A stretch of 64,000 nucleotides of DNA from Longilinea sp964536805. GTDB taxonomy: Bacteria > Chloroflexota > Anaerolineae > Anaerolineales > Anaerolineaceae. Below are positions 53,400 through 61,578 of this stretch, in pieces (within the stretch, counting starts at the first letter, position 1; every line of letters begins with the position of its first letter). The stretch is from assembly GCA_964536805.1 (NCBI GenBank), contig CAZHYQ010000008.1:77712-141711 (forward strand), in the 5' to 3' direction. Under the pieces are notes generated by a model, which saw nothing but the letters and a program-made list of their open reading frames with translations, had not been told where the DNA came from and did not search any database. The position numbers were made by a program, and so were the translations under genes.

Positions 53400-54716
53400 A
53401 TGACATCAGACAAGTTGAAATCCTTCAATTACGCGGTCGGCATGTTTGGCACATCCATCCCCATCAACATGCTCAAAACCTACGCCGCCTATTACTACGT
53501 GGACAGGTTGGGCATGACCACCGTCCAATTGGCCTCCATTCTGTTTATTTACACTTTCATCGATGCGGCGGATAACCCCATCTACGGCTTTTTATCCGAC
53601 CGGACTCGTTCCCGCTGGGGGCGCCGCCGCCCCTGGTTGGTCATCGGGACGCCGCTGCTGGCATTAGGCCTGATCGCCTTCTTCTCCACGCCAACCTTCC
53701 TTGCCGGTCAGAATCTGTTCGGCTATGCCATGCTGTTTTACATCCTGACCGGCACATTGGATTCAGTCATCAATGCCAACTATGGTGCGCTCTTTCCGGA
53801 GCTTTTCAGGAGCGACGCCAGCCGCGCTTCCACCAACGCGCTGCGCCAGGCTTTCCAACTGGTGGCGATGATCATCAGCATCGCGCTCACCCCGCTCATC
53901 ACCAGCAAAATCGGATTCAGCCTGACAGCCATCATTTACGGCATCCTTGGCGGTTCGGTGATCCTGTACATGGCGCTCACTGCCAAAGAAGTAGTCGTGG
54001 AAGACCATGAAAAAAAGCCTGGTTTGTGGGAAAGTCTGAAGGACCTGTTCACCAATCGCAAATTCTGGCTGACCGGCTTTACAAATGCCTTCTATAGCGC
54101 TGCCATGTCATTGGTGCTGGCATCGCTGCCCTTCTTTGCCAAATACACACTGGGGATCCCCGACAGCCAAAGCACCATCCTGTTTGCATCGGTTTTGATC
54201 ATCGCTATCGCCTGCGTGGCCGTGTGGGCAAAATTGGTGCGCAAATTTGGACTCATCCCGGTCTGGCGCGCAGCACTGGCGTCGCTGGCAGCCGCCTTCG
54301 CACTGCTATATTTTGCCAATTCGCTGGCCACGGCAGCCGCCGGCAGTGCGCTGGTGGGTTTTGGCTTTGCCGGCGTGATCACCACCATGGATTTGATCGC
54401 CGCCAAGGTGATGGATGAGGATACGCGCAAGCACCAGGTACGGCGCGAGGGCATCATTTCCAACGCACTTGGCTTCATGAACCGATTGAACGGGCTGTTT
54501 ACCAGCGCTGCCTTTGTGCTGGTTTTCCGGCTGTTTGGGTTTGAGAGCGGCAACAATCCGGGCGCCCAACCCAACGTGGCCGCGCGCTTCCTGCTAACCG
54601 TATTCCCGATGGTGTTGACCCTGATCAGCTTTGCCTTCTCTTTCACCGTTGACTTCCCGCGCGACGAGAAACCGCCGGAAATCGGCGTCCATGCAGTCGA
54701 GGCTGCATCCGATTGA
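53400..54716 (+). CDS. MFS transporter, glycoside-pentoside-hexuronide (GPH) symporter family
   Basis: 438 residues, 12 TM helices. The first two helices enclose FIDAADNPIYGFLSDRTRSRWGRRRPWL, with the GPH signature D-P..G..SDRT.SRWGRRRP (a cation and sugar site) characteristic of MelB-like carriers. A central cytoplasmic loop (KEVVVEDHEKKPG) separates the two halves. GAGGAG precedes the ATG. It likely imports a sugar or glycoside with Na or H, feeding the DUF5054, esterase and PHP enzymes around it. The tail is short and acidic. Confidence 0.9.
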   Translation: MTSDKLKSFNYAVGMFGTSIPINMLKTYAAYYYVDRLGMTTVQLASILFIYTFIDAADNPIYGFLSDRTRSRWGRRRPWLVIGTPLLALGLIAFFSTPTFLAGQNLFGYAMLFYILTGTLDSVINANYGALFPELFRSDASRASTNALRQAFQLVAMIISIALTPLITSKIGFSLTAIIYGILGGSVILYMALTAKEVVVEDHEKKPGLWESLKDLFTNRKFWLTGFTNAFYSAAMSLVLASLPFFAKYTLGIPDSQSTILFASVLIIAIACVAVWAKLVRKFGLIPVWRAALASLAAAFALLYFANSLATAAAGSALVGFGFAGVITTMDLIAAKVMDEDTRKHQVRREGIISNALGFMNRLNGLFTSAAFVLVFRLFGFESGNNPGAQPNVAARFLLTVFPMVLTLISFAFSFTVDFPRDEKPPEIGVHAVEAASD

Positions 54717-54729
54717 AAGGAGATTATTC

Positions 54730-55500
54730 ATGGCTCTCATCCGATTGGATCATGTTCCGATCAATATCAAAGTCAATATTCCGTTAAACATCATCGTGCC
54801 TGACCCAGGCGGGATGCAGGGCGTGCCGGCGCGCGAGCGCAAGGTGCTCTACCTGCTGCACGGCCTGAGCGACGACGCCAGCGCCTGGTCGCGCTATTCC
54901 ACCATTGAGATCGTTGCCCGCGAGTACGGACTGGTAGTGGTGATGCCTTCGGTGGGACGCAGTTTTTACATTGACCAGCCCAATGGGCAGGCTTATTTCA
55001 CCTATCTGACCGAAGAACTGCCGCAATATCTGGAAGAAGTCTTCGGCATCCAGCCGCGCCGCGAGAACACCCTCATCGCCGGCATCTCGATGGGTGGTTA
55101 CGGCGCGTTCAAAGCCGCACTGCTGCACCCGGAACGTTATTTTGCCGCGGCCAGCTTTTCGGGCGTGCTCTCATTGGCCATCATGACCACCCACCCCGAA
55201 GACGAGCGCCAACCCGAGTTTAAGCTCCTGTTTGGCGACCTGCACAAGCTCGATGGCAGCCAACATGATCCAGCCGTGTGGCTACAGCGCGCCGCGCAAA
55301 ATAAGGCGGCGCTGCCCAAATTGTTCATTGCCTGCGGGCGGCAAGACGATTTGTATCCATTGAATGTCATGTTCAATGCCGCCTGCCAAAAGCTGGGCGT
55401 GCCGGTCGATTACCACGAAGAAGACGGCCAGCACGTCTGGCCCTTCTGGGATAAGCAAATCCAGCGCTTCCTCTCGTTGGTGCTTGAGCCGCGAGGGTAA
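54730..55500 (+). CDS. Esterase, alpha/beta-hydrolase (EstA / S-formylglutathione hydrolase-like)
   Basis: 256 residues from ATG at 54730. A longer frame overlaps the MFS gene and is rejected; AAGGAG lies eight bases before this ATG. It contains VLYLLHGLSDDASAWSRYST (oxyanion strand), LIAGISMGGYGAFKAAL (nucleophile Ser in GxSxG) and a C-terminal DYHEEDGQHVWPFW with the catalytic His. The family is the putative esterase D group that includes tributyrin esterase EstA and feruloyl/acetyl-xylan esterases. It follows the symporter by 13 bases, so it probably removes ester groups from imported sugars. Confidence 0.9.
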   Translation: MALIRLDHVPINIKVNIPLNIIVPDPGGMQGVPARERKVLYLLHGLSDDASAWSRYSTIEIVAREYGLVVVMPSVGRSFYIDQPNGQAYFTYLTEELPQYLEEVFGIQPRRENTLIAGISMGGYGAFKAALLHPERYFAAASFSGVLSLAIMTTHPEDERQPEFKLLFGDLHKLDGSQHDPAVWLQRAAQNKAALPKLFIACGRQDDLYPLNVMFNAACQKLGVPVDYHEEDGQHVWPFWDKQIQRFLSLVLEPRG

Positions 55501-55515
55501 TCGATCAGAAATCTA

Positions 55516-55707
55516 CCACGGAGACACGGAGAAGAGATTGGATGCAGGCTGGCCTTTTTTCGGCTTCAATCTATTGTGCTTGGTCGAAGACAAAGGTTAA
55601 ACGGGTGTATTCACGAAAAGTAAACCTGCTGTTTTCAAATATTCAATCACCGTGTTTGTGGCCTTTATGAATCATTTCCTTTCTCCGTGCACTCCGTGTC
55701 TTCGTGG
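55516..55707. repeat. Palindromic CCACGGAG-type intergenic element
   Basis: CCACGGAGACACGGAG (55516-55531) and CTCCGTGTCTTCGTGG (55692-55707) are inverted repeats, 15 of 16 positions. They flank a 160-base non-coding insert. It is the second member of the CCACRGAGA type in this window and sits between esterase and PHP genes on the same strand. Confidence 0.75.
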
Positions 55708-55743
55708 TGAAACAACTTAAACCAATCCATTTGCAGGGAAACC

Positions 55744-57060
55744 ATGCCGGAAAAGATTTTTAAAACCATCCATATTGATCCATCTCAGCAAGGCAGCTAT
55801 TATACGGTACCCTTCGATGTGCCAGAAAACATGGAACGGCTGACGCTCAACTACCGTTATGCGCGCCGTCCGGAAACGTTGCAAACGCTAGCAAACGGCC
55901 GCTTTACCGCGCGTACCGAGCAGAACATCATCGACCTGGGTCTGATCGCACCCGACGGCAAACAGGCAGGGGCATCAGGCTCGGATAAGCATGAGTTCAC
56001 ACTCAGCGAAACAGATGCCACTCCGGGATATACCCCTTGCCCCATCTTACCCGGCACCTGGCAAATCCTGGTGGGGGCTTACAAGGTCGCGCCGGGCGGC
56101 GTGGATGTCGCTTACGAAATCACGCTGGAGTCCAAATCGCGCCGCCTGTTCAGGGGCGACCTGCATGCCCACACGCTGGCATCCGACGGCGTGCATACAT
56201 TGGAAGAACTTGCCTGGAAAGCCAGACGCAACGGGCTGGACTTTATCGCCGTGACCGACCACAACCAGTTCGTCGCTACCGAAGCGCTGCCGCATGTGGA
56301 AGGCCTGACCATGATCCCGGGCGTCGAGTGGACGCACTATCAGGGCCATGCCAATTTCCTTGGCGTCAGCCAACCCTACGACGGCAGCTTTTTTACCAAC
56401 ACCTTCGAAGAAGCGCAGGCGAAGTTCGCCACAGCCCGGCAGCGCGGTGCTTTGATCGTCATTAACCACCCCTTCGAGGAAATTTGCAGCTTTCTGTTCG
56501 ACCTGCAACGGCTGCCGTTCGATTGCATTGAAGTGTGGAACGGCCCGATGCGCGAATCGAACCTCGAAGCGGTCGGCTTGTGGCAGCAGCTGCTCAGCAC
56601 TGGACAAAAGGTTCCCATCTGCGGCGGCAGCGACTATCACCGCGACACGCCCTTCATTTTCCTGGGCGGCCCGACCATGGGACTTTGTGCCGGCTCGCGC
56701 GGCGCCAGCGACCTGCTGGCGGCCTTGCGCAAGGGCAACGGCTTCATCACCTTTGCCCCCAACGGCCCAACGGTTGAGCTGAATGCGGGGGATGCCATCA
56801 TGGGCGAGAGCGTACGTTGGTCGGATGTGCACGAGTTGCGCATCCAGGCGGATGGGCTGCTGGCGGGCGACGTGCTGCGCGTGGTCACCGGGCAGCGCAG
56901 CGATGTGCTATTGCAGGCGCCATCAGATGGCAGCGCGGATCTGGTCTACCTGATGGACGCGCCTGGCTTTGCCCGCGTGGAAATTCTGCGCGCCTTCCTG
57001 CCCGGCTTGCCCATGCTGCCGGCGCTGCTTTCCAACCCGATTTATTTTGACGAAGCTTGA
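55744..57060 (+). CDS. CehA/McbA-type PHP-domain metal-dependent hydrolase
   Basis: 438 residues. An N-terminal beta domain (about 1-130) is followed by a PHP domain that begins FRGDLHAHTLASDGVHTLEELA (metal-binding HxH), then DFIAVTDHNQF, EWTHYQGHANFLG (His) and CGGSDYHRDTP (Asp/His). The rest (PTMGLCAGSRGASDLLAALRKG, then an Ig-like tail) fits the CehA/McbA family of ester, carbamate or phosphoester hydrolases. AGGGA lies before the ATG. Together with the esterase it may act on esters or phosphorylated sugars. Confidence 0.88.
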   Translation: MPEKIFKTIHIDPSQQGSYYTVPFDVPENMERLTLNYRYARRPETLQTLANGRFTARTEQNIIDLGLIAPDGKQAGASGSDKHEFTLSETDATPGYTPCPILPGTWQILVGAYKVAPGGVDVAYEITLESKSRRLFRGDLHAHTLASDGVHTLEELAWKARRNGLDFIAVTDHNQFVATEALPHVEGLTMIPGVEWTHYQGHANFLGVSQPYDGSFFTNTFEEAQAKFATARQRGALIVINHPFEEICSFLFDLQRLPFDCIEVWNGPMRESNLEAVGLWQQLLSTGQKVPICGGSDYHRDTPFIFLGGPTMGLCAGSRGASDLLAALRKGNGFITFAPNGPTVELNAGDAIMGESVRWSDVHELRIQADGLLAGDVLRVVTGQRSDVLLQAPSDGSADLVYLMDAPGFARVEILRAFLPGLPMLPALLSNPIYFDEA

Positions 57061-57074
57061 ATCAGCTAGTTGAA

Positions 57075-57118
57075 TAAAGACCCAGCGGCAGGCATCCTGG
57101 CTGAGGTCTTATTTGTTC
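57075..57118 (+). terminator. Probable bidirectional terminator between convergent genes
   Basis: AAGACC/GGTCTT and inner CAGC/GCTG pair to form a stem with one bulged base and a loop of about 12 bases, followed by ATTTGTTCT on the plus strand and TTTATTCAA-like sequence on the minus strand. It lies 15 bases past the PHP stop. Confidence 0.5.
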
Positions 57119-57139
57119 TACGTTGGGCTTATGCTGCGT

Positions 57140-59218
57140 TTATCCCTGTGCCCACAGGATCTTGGCATCCACTGCCACTGCGCGCTCCGCCTGGAGGATC
57201 ACCGGATTGAGGTCCATTTGCAGGATATCGTCCTGGTAGAACTCGCCAAATTGCGCGATTTTTACCAGCAGGTTGATAAGGCCTTCGCGATCAGTTTTTA
57301 TGCCGCGGAAGCCTTCCAGCAATTTATGCCCCTTCAGCTCGCTCAGCATTTCATCGGCATCCCGGCGGGTGATGGGTACTGTGCGAAATGTTACATCCTG
57401 ATAGAGTTCAGCGGTGGTTCCGCCCACACCGCACATGATCGCCAACCCAAAGGTTGAATCGCGTACCAGCCCAATGATCATCTCCACGCCGCGTTCTTCC
57501 ATCTCCTCGACGAGGATTTCGCCGGTCGCGAAACGGCTGCGCATGTCGGCCACGGCCACCTCCAGTCCGGCTTGGTCGCGGATGCCAAGCAGCACGCCCT
57601 TCTGCTCAGTCTTGTGCAAAATATCCGCCGCACTGATCTTCACTACCAGCGGATAGTTGAGCGAAACGTTCGGAACAGGCTCGCCGGGTCGCAGGATGAT
57701 CGATTTCGGAACGTTCACGCCAATTTCGCTTAGCGCAGCTTTGACTTCGTGCTCAGCCACCGGAACGCCGGCCTGCAAGGTGGGCAAAACTTGGCGGGCT
57801 GCCGGTGCAGCGGCATCTTCTTGTCCAGCCTGGAGGTTCCGCAGGGTATTTCCACGTCTGGCCAACGTTTCAATAGCCCGAACTCCTCGCCAGATCGAAG
57901 TAAAAGCCGGCACCCGGGCGGCATTGAATTTCTGCATCGCCTTGAGCACGATGTCCGACCCAATCGGCACCACAACCATCGGCTTGCTCCCGTGCCGGGC
58001 CCAGTGGATGATGATGTCGATTAGACCTTCATCGATAGCCGGCGGCTGAAACCCCAGCGTAAAGAGGATGATGTCCACGCCAGGATCCTCCTGCAGGGCA
58101 GAGAGGGCAGCGTCGCACATGGCATTGTTCAGGCTGCCGGTCAGGTCAATGGGATTGCGCACCGCGGCAAATGAAAGGGCAGCACTGGAAATTTTCTGTT
58201 TGGTTTCGTCGCTGAGAACAGCCAACCTGGCACCGATGCCTGGGCGGGTCGACTCGATAAAGTCGGAGGCGACAATGCCAAAACCGCCGCCATTGGTCAG
58301 CACGGCTACGCGATTGTTGTAGATGGGCGGCATGAACGACAGGATGCGGGCGGCATCCATTAATTCCTGCGTATCGTACACACGAATCACGCCCGCCTGG
58401 CGCAGGGCGCCATCGGTGACGCGGTCGGAACCAGCAAGCGAACCGGTATGGAGCTGTACAGCGCGAGCCCCGGCCTCTGAGCGGCCAGCTTTCAACAGAA
58501 CTACTGGTTTTTTGGGTACAATCCGGCGGCAGCGCTCCAGGAATCCCTGTGGATCTGCAAAGCTCTCAAGGTACATCGCCAAGACGTCCGTACCCGCATC
58601 CACGGCATAATAATCCATCAACTCGTTCTCATTGATATCCAGTCGATTGCCGAAGCCCACAAAGGCCGAAATGGATACACCCGTCAGGGCATTGGAATCG
58701 ATCTCGCCGATAGCAACCGATCCGCTCTGCGAGAGGAGGACAATATTGCCAGAGTCCGGGCGGCGCATACGGTCGGCCGGCAGGAAATTGGTATCCAGCC
58801 CGCTTTCAGGGACGAGCAACCCCAGCGTGTTCGGGCCCAGCAGGCGTGTCTGGCTGCCGCGCAGCATATCCGCCAACTGCTGCTCCAGCAACCTTCCAGC
58901 ATTGCCAGTCTCGCCGAACCCGCTGGCGATCGCGACGATTGCCTTCACGCCGAGATCGATGCATTCCTGAGCCGCACCCATGGTTGGCGCCGCCGGCAAG
59001 GCCAGTACCGCCAGATCAGGTACTTCCGGCAGATCGCGCACTGATGCATAAAAAGGCAGCCCGCAGGCCGTGCCTCCTTTCGGGTTGACTGCGAAAACCC
59101 GGAATTTGCCGCGAGCGACCTGCGTCAGGATGACATTTCCAACTTTGCCTGGCTGCGCCGAAGCGCCGATGACTACCACCGATTGAGGTTTTAACAGTGC
59201 TTCGATGTTATTTCCCAT
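57140..59218 (-). CDS. Acyl-CoA/acetyl-CoA synthetase, NDP-forming
   Basis: 692 residues, the fused alpha-beta form of acetate:CoA ligase. Domains: CoA-binding (VVVIGASAQPGKVGNVILTQ), succinyl-CoA-ligase-like with the phospho-His loop ARAVQLHTGSLAGSDRV, and C-terminal ATP-grasp (EVKAALSEIGVNVPKSIIL, GEILVEEMEERGVEMIIGL, AELYQDVTFRTVP). It makes ATP (or GTP) from acyl-CoA, or activates acids with ATP, without AMP. In fermenters this gives substrate-level ATP while releasing acetate or branched-chain acids. No signal peptide; cytoplasmic. It is convergent with the PHP gene. It stands alone and its promoter lies in the 402-base upstream gap. Confidence 0.92.
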   Translation of the reverse strand: MGNNIEALLKPQSVVVIGASAQPGKVGNVILTQVARGKFRVFAVNPKGGTACGLPFYASVRDLPEVPDLAVLALPAAPTMGAAQECIDLGVKAIVAIASGFGETGNAGRLLEQQLADMLRGSQTRLLGPNTLGLLVPESGLDTNFLPADRMRRPDSGNIVLLSQSGSVAIGEIDSNALTGVSISAFVGFGNRLDINENELMDYYAVDAGTDVLAMYLESFADPQGFLERCRRIVPKKPVVLLKAGRSEAGARAVQLHTGSLAGSDRVTDGALRQAGVIRVYDTQELMDAARILSFMPPIYNNRVAVLTNGGGFGIVASDFIESTRPGIGARLAVLSDETKQKISSAALSFAAVRNPIDLTGSLNNAMCDAALSALQEDPGVDIILFTLGFQPPAIDEGLIDIIIHWARHGSKPMVVVPIGSDIVLKAMQKFNAARVPAFTSIWRGVRAIETLARRGNTLRNLQAGQEDAAAPAARQVLPTLQAGVPVAEHEVKAALSEIGVNVPKSIILRPGEPVPNVSLNYPLVVKISAADILHKTEQKGVLLGIRDQAGLEVAVADMRSRFATGEILVEEMEERGVEMIIGLVRDSTFGLAIMCGVGGTTAELYQDVTFRTVPITRRDADEMLSELKGHKLLEGFRGIKTDREGLINLLVKIAQFGEFYQDDILQMDLNPVILQAERAVAVDAKILWAQG

Positions 59219-59620
59219 AAGGTCTCCAGATAGAATATATCAGGCAGCAGACTCCGGCCCAACTGGCTTCTGCCAGGATCTGTTGTTTTAATTATATCGG
59301 AAAAGCGGGTATTACAAATTGCCGGCCGTTTCCTCGCAATTGATAAACCTCCCTGAACACGCAACGCTGGAATACATCTTCATCAAGGTATTTATGAATT
59401 CCGATAGTTACCTCTTCCTGCCCGGCCTGCCCATGCTGCCAGCGCTTTTCACAATTCAAACCTGCCAGACTGAAGCCAAACATCTCGTTCGAACTTCACT
59501 TTTTCCTTTTAGGTGTACGGTTGCCTGGACAGGACAGGATTCTTATGCGTTATCCAACCCAGATTCGCCTCGCCAAATCATTCGAAATTGCATATACTTA
59601 ATGGGCAAAAGGAGGCTGCT
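59219..59620. other. 402-base divergent intergenic region
   Basis: It should hold the start signals of the acyl-CoA synthetase (minus) and the zinc-ribbon gene (plus). TATACT at 59593-59598 with TCGCCA 17 bases upstream may serve the plus gene. It also contains a 32-base segment (59415-59446) that matches 30 of 32 bases at the end of the PHP gene (56995-57026). No convincing gene. Confidence 0.5.
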
Positions 59621-60067
59621 ATGAGCGATTTCTTTGGAAAACTGAAAAGCGGTGCGGAAAAGGTGGCTTTTGAAGCCGATAAGATGACCCGCCTGAACCG
59701 GGCCAAGAGCGAGCTGGAAAAAGTCAAAGGGCAGATCCAGGCGCAATACATGAAACTCGGCGAAATGTACTTCACCCGGCGGCTGACGACCGGCGTGACC
59801 GGGCCGGAGTTTGATGAGATCTGCCAGTCGGTCAGCGACCTGGAACAACAGGTTGCAGACAAGGACGAAGAAGTGCAGCGGATCAACGCCGAAACCTATG
59901 GACAGCCGGCATCGCAACCTGCCCCTCAGCCAACCCAGGCGCCAGCTGCGCCGCCAGTCGAACCTCCTCCGGCTCAGGCAGCAGCCGCGACAAAATTCTG
60001 CCCAAATTGCGGCAAGGAAAACCAGGCGGCGGCCAAATTCTGTACCGACTGCGGAACAAGTTTTTAG
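59621..60067 (+). CDS. Zinc-ribbon protein with coiled-coil N-terminus
   Basis: 148 residues from ATG at 59621, with AAAGGAGG eight bases upstream (a longer upstream frame lacks such a site). The N-terminal 100 residues are charged helices (LKSGAEKVAFEADKM, LEKVKGQIQAQYMKLGEMYF, SDLEQQVADKDEEVQRI), probably coiled coil. Then comes a Pro/Ala/Gln linker (about 102-125) and a C-terminal zinc ribbon FCPNCGKENQAAAKFCTDCG with two CxxC pairs. No TM helix. This layout is common among uncharacterised cytoplasmic proteins; the ribbon could bind another protein or nucleic acid. A terminator follows. Confidence 0.8.
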   Translation: MSDFFGKLKSGAEKVAFEADKMTRLNRAKSELEKVKGQIQAQYMKLGEMYFTRRLTTGVTGPEFDEICQSVSDLEQQVADKDEEVQRINAETYGQPASQPAPQPTQAPAAPPVEPPPAQAAAATKFCPNCGKENQAAAKFCTDCGTSF

Positions 60068-60163
60068 CAACCCGGCGCGTTTATCACGACCATCCAATAA
60101 TCGGTACAACAGGCCTAAGGTTTCTTACACCCGCAAACTATCTCATTCCATTCGGGATTACCA

Positions 60164-60193
60164 ACAATCCGCCCTCAAAGGACGGATTGTTTT
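60164..60193 (+). terminator. Rho-independent terminator after the zinc-ribbon gene
   Basis: An 11-base stem (ACAATCCGCCC / GGACGGATTGT, one G-T wobble), 5-base loop, then TTTTCT. It is about 100 bases past the stop codon. Confidence 0.6.
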
Positions 60194-60239
60194 CTGAATT
60201 GTATGGTCCGCTTGTTTTTTTCATTTTCTGAAGGCTCTC

Positions 60240-61238
60240 TCAAGGTCCCTGGGGGAGTAACGCCTTAATGTCGGCCAGACTTAATGGCGAAACATTCCAT
60301 ACGGAAAGTCCAACCAATAGACCGGCCGTGGTAGCCACGCCGGAAATATGTCCCACCTGCAAGGACGCTTTCGCCGTTTCACGAAGGCGTTCGGGCGACC
60401 CTCCCCGACCGATCGCGCCAGCCAGGTCCGCCAGACGGCTGGAGACCTGCCCGTGCGCCGCATGGAACAAATAGGTGCGGCTGATATCGTTCGTTCGCTG
60501 GGAGAGCCTTACCACTCCCCTGGCAAAACCGGCAAGAAACCCGGTATGGTCTTGATTGCGGTCTGTTGAGCTCCACAAACCCGCCAGGAAACCCACCAAA
60601 AAGTCGTCGCCAGCCGGGGTCAGTCCTGGCCCCAGGCCAACCAATTTTGCAGCAGCATTTATACTGGCAACGCGATCATTTTGCCTGGTTGCATCGGCAA
60701 GATCCATTGCATTCTTCTGGATATCAGCCACAGCGGTAGTTTGCCCGGCCAGGTTTTCGGTTTCATGGGACCAACGATCCGCCAGCATCCAGAAAACCGC
60801 CTGCCAAGCTGCCAACATTGCCGGATCCGCCAGCCTGATCCCAAGAGCCGGCAGATCGCAGGTAAACCGAGTTGCCTTCCGCATGTCCAACCTTACTTGC
60901 TTCGCCCCGTACCACAGCATGCCGTCCCGACAGAGGATAGAATCTCCCCGTTCCCAATTCTCAAATGCGAACCCGGGAGGCGTGCTCAGCCGAATGCTCT
61001 GCGGCAGATCAGCCTCTTCGGCAACGACCAGCGTAATCAGGCGCTTATTTTTTACCGAACGCAAGTTGACGGCATGATTGAATGTGCTGTGCACCTCGGC
61101 GTCAAAATGATGTCGAGGCACGGCGCTGCCCAGGCTGATGGCTTCCAACAGAAGGCAGCCGCCTGCGAATAATGGCACAGTCCGGGAATTTAACCCGGAC
61201 TGTGCTTGATCTGGTTTGTAACTAGTCAATCGGCTCAA
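60240..61238 (-). CDS. DUF2877 (AllH/YlbF-like) protein
   Basis: 332 residues. The family signature is LVGLGPGLTPAGDDFLVGFLAG near residue 200, with the first part GGCLLLEAISLGSAVPRHHFDAEVHSTF and SQRTNDISRTYLFHAAHGQVSSRL. DUF2877 proteins in the allantoin pathway (AllH) form oxamate carbamoyltransferase with AllG and FdrA. No FdrA or AllG gene is seen in this window, though the CoA-synthetase at 57140 has the same fold type as FdrA. It overlaps the DUF35 gene upstream by 17 bases, so it is translated with that operon. Function here unknown. Confidence 0.85.
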   Translation of the reverse strand: MSRLTSYKPDQAQSGLNSRTVPLFAGGCLLLEAISLGSAVPRHHFDAEVHSTFNHAVNLRSVKNKRLITLVVAEEADLPQSIRLSTPPGFAFENWERGDSILCRDGMLWYGAKQVRLDMRKATRFTCDLPALGIRLADPAMLAAWQAVFWMLADRWSHETENLAGQTTAVADIQKNAMDLADATRQNDRVASINAAAKLVGLGPGLTPAGDDFLVGFLAGLWSSTDRNQDHTGFLAGFARGVVRLSQRTNDISRTYLFHAAHGQVSSRLADLAGAIGRGGSPERLRETAKASLQVGHISGVATTAGLLVGLSVWNVSPLSLADIKALLPQGP

Positions 61239-61578
61239 ATTTCAATCCATAAACATCTTCTCCAGCCTGTACCCTGACCGGTTCCCAACTGGGACGCATC
61301 TTCATGCCCAATTTCAAGCCGTCGGCTGACTCGGCTTTGATTTGACCCATGGCTTTGACCTTGTTTTCGAACTCGGCCACGCCGACGATCAAGAAGCGCT
61401 GGTCAAAACCCCAGGGCAGGTTGTAAATCACGGTATAGGTCAGCAGGCGGGCCTTGCCGTGCGGTTTGATCTCCTCGAACTCGTGGTTCAGGCAATCCAG
61501 GCAGCGGTTATGGTATGGATAATGGATGCGCCCGCATTTCTTGCACTGGTAGGCAGTGATGGGAATCTCGTTTTTCAT
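61222..61578 (-). CDS. DUF35 zinc-ribbon/OB-fold acyl-CoA-associated protein
   Basis: 118 residues. Zinc ribbon CKKCGRIHYPYHNRCLDC (Cys12, 15, 26, 29), then an OB-fold of five strands (ARLLTYTVIYNLPWGFDQRF, IVGVAEFENKVKAMGQI). DUF35 proteins form complexes with thiolase-fold enzymes and hold their acyl-CoA substrate. Here the start codon overlaps the stop of a thiolase-fold gene by 4 bases, which supports a complex. The complex may be a synthase, thiolase or retro-aldolase. Confidence 0.92.
   Translation of the reverse strand: MKNEIPITAYQCKKCGRIHYPYHNRCLDCLNHEFEEIKPHGKARLLTYTVIYNLPWGFDQRFLIVGVAEFENKVKAMGQIKAESADGLKLGMKMRPSWEPVRVQAGEDVYGLKFEPID

Noticed and set aside
54631..54729. Upstream start of the esterase
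   Set aside because: That part lies inside the end of the MFS gene in another frame; a ribosome-binding site supports ATG at 54730.
59480..59500. GTTCGAAC stretch resembling a tRNA T-loop
   Set aside because: No acceptor stem or anticodon arm could be drawn around it.
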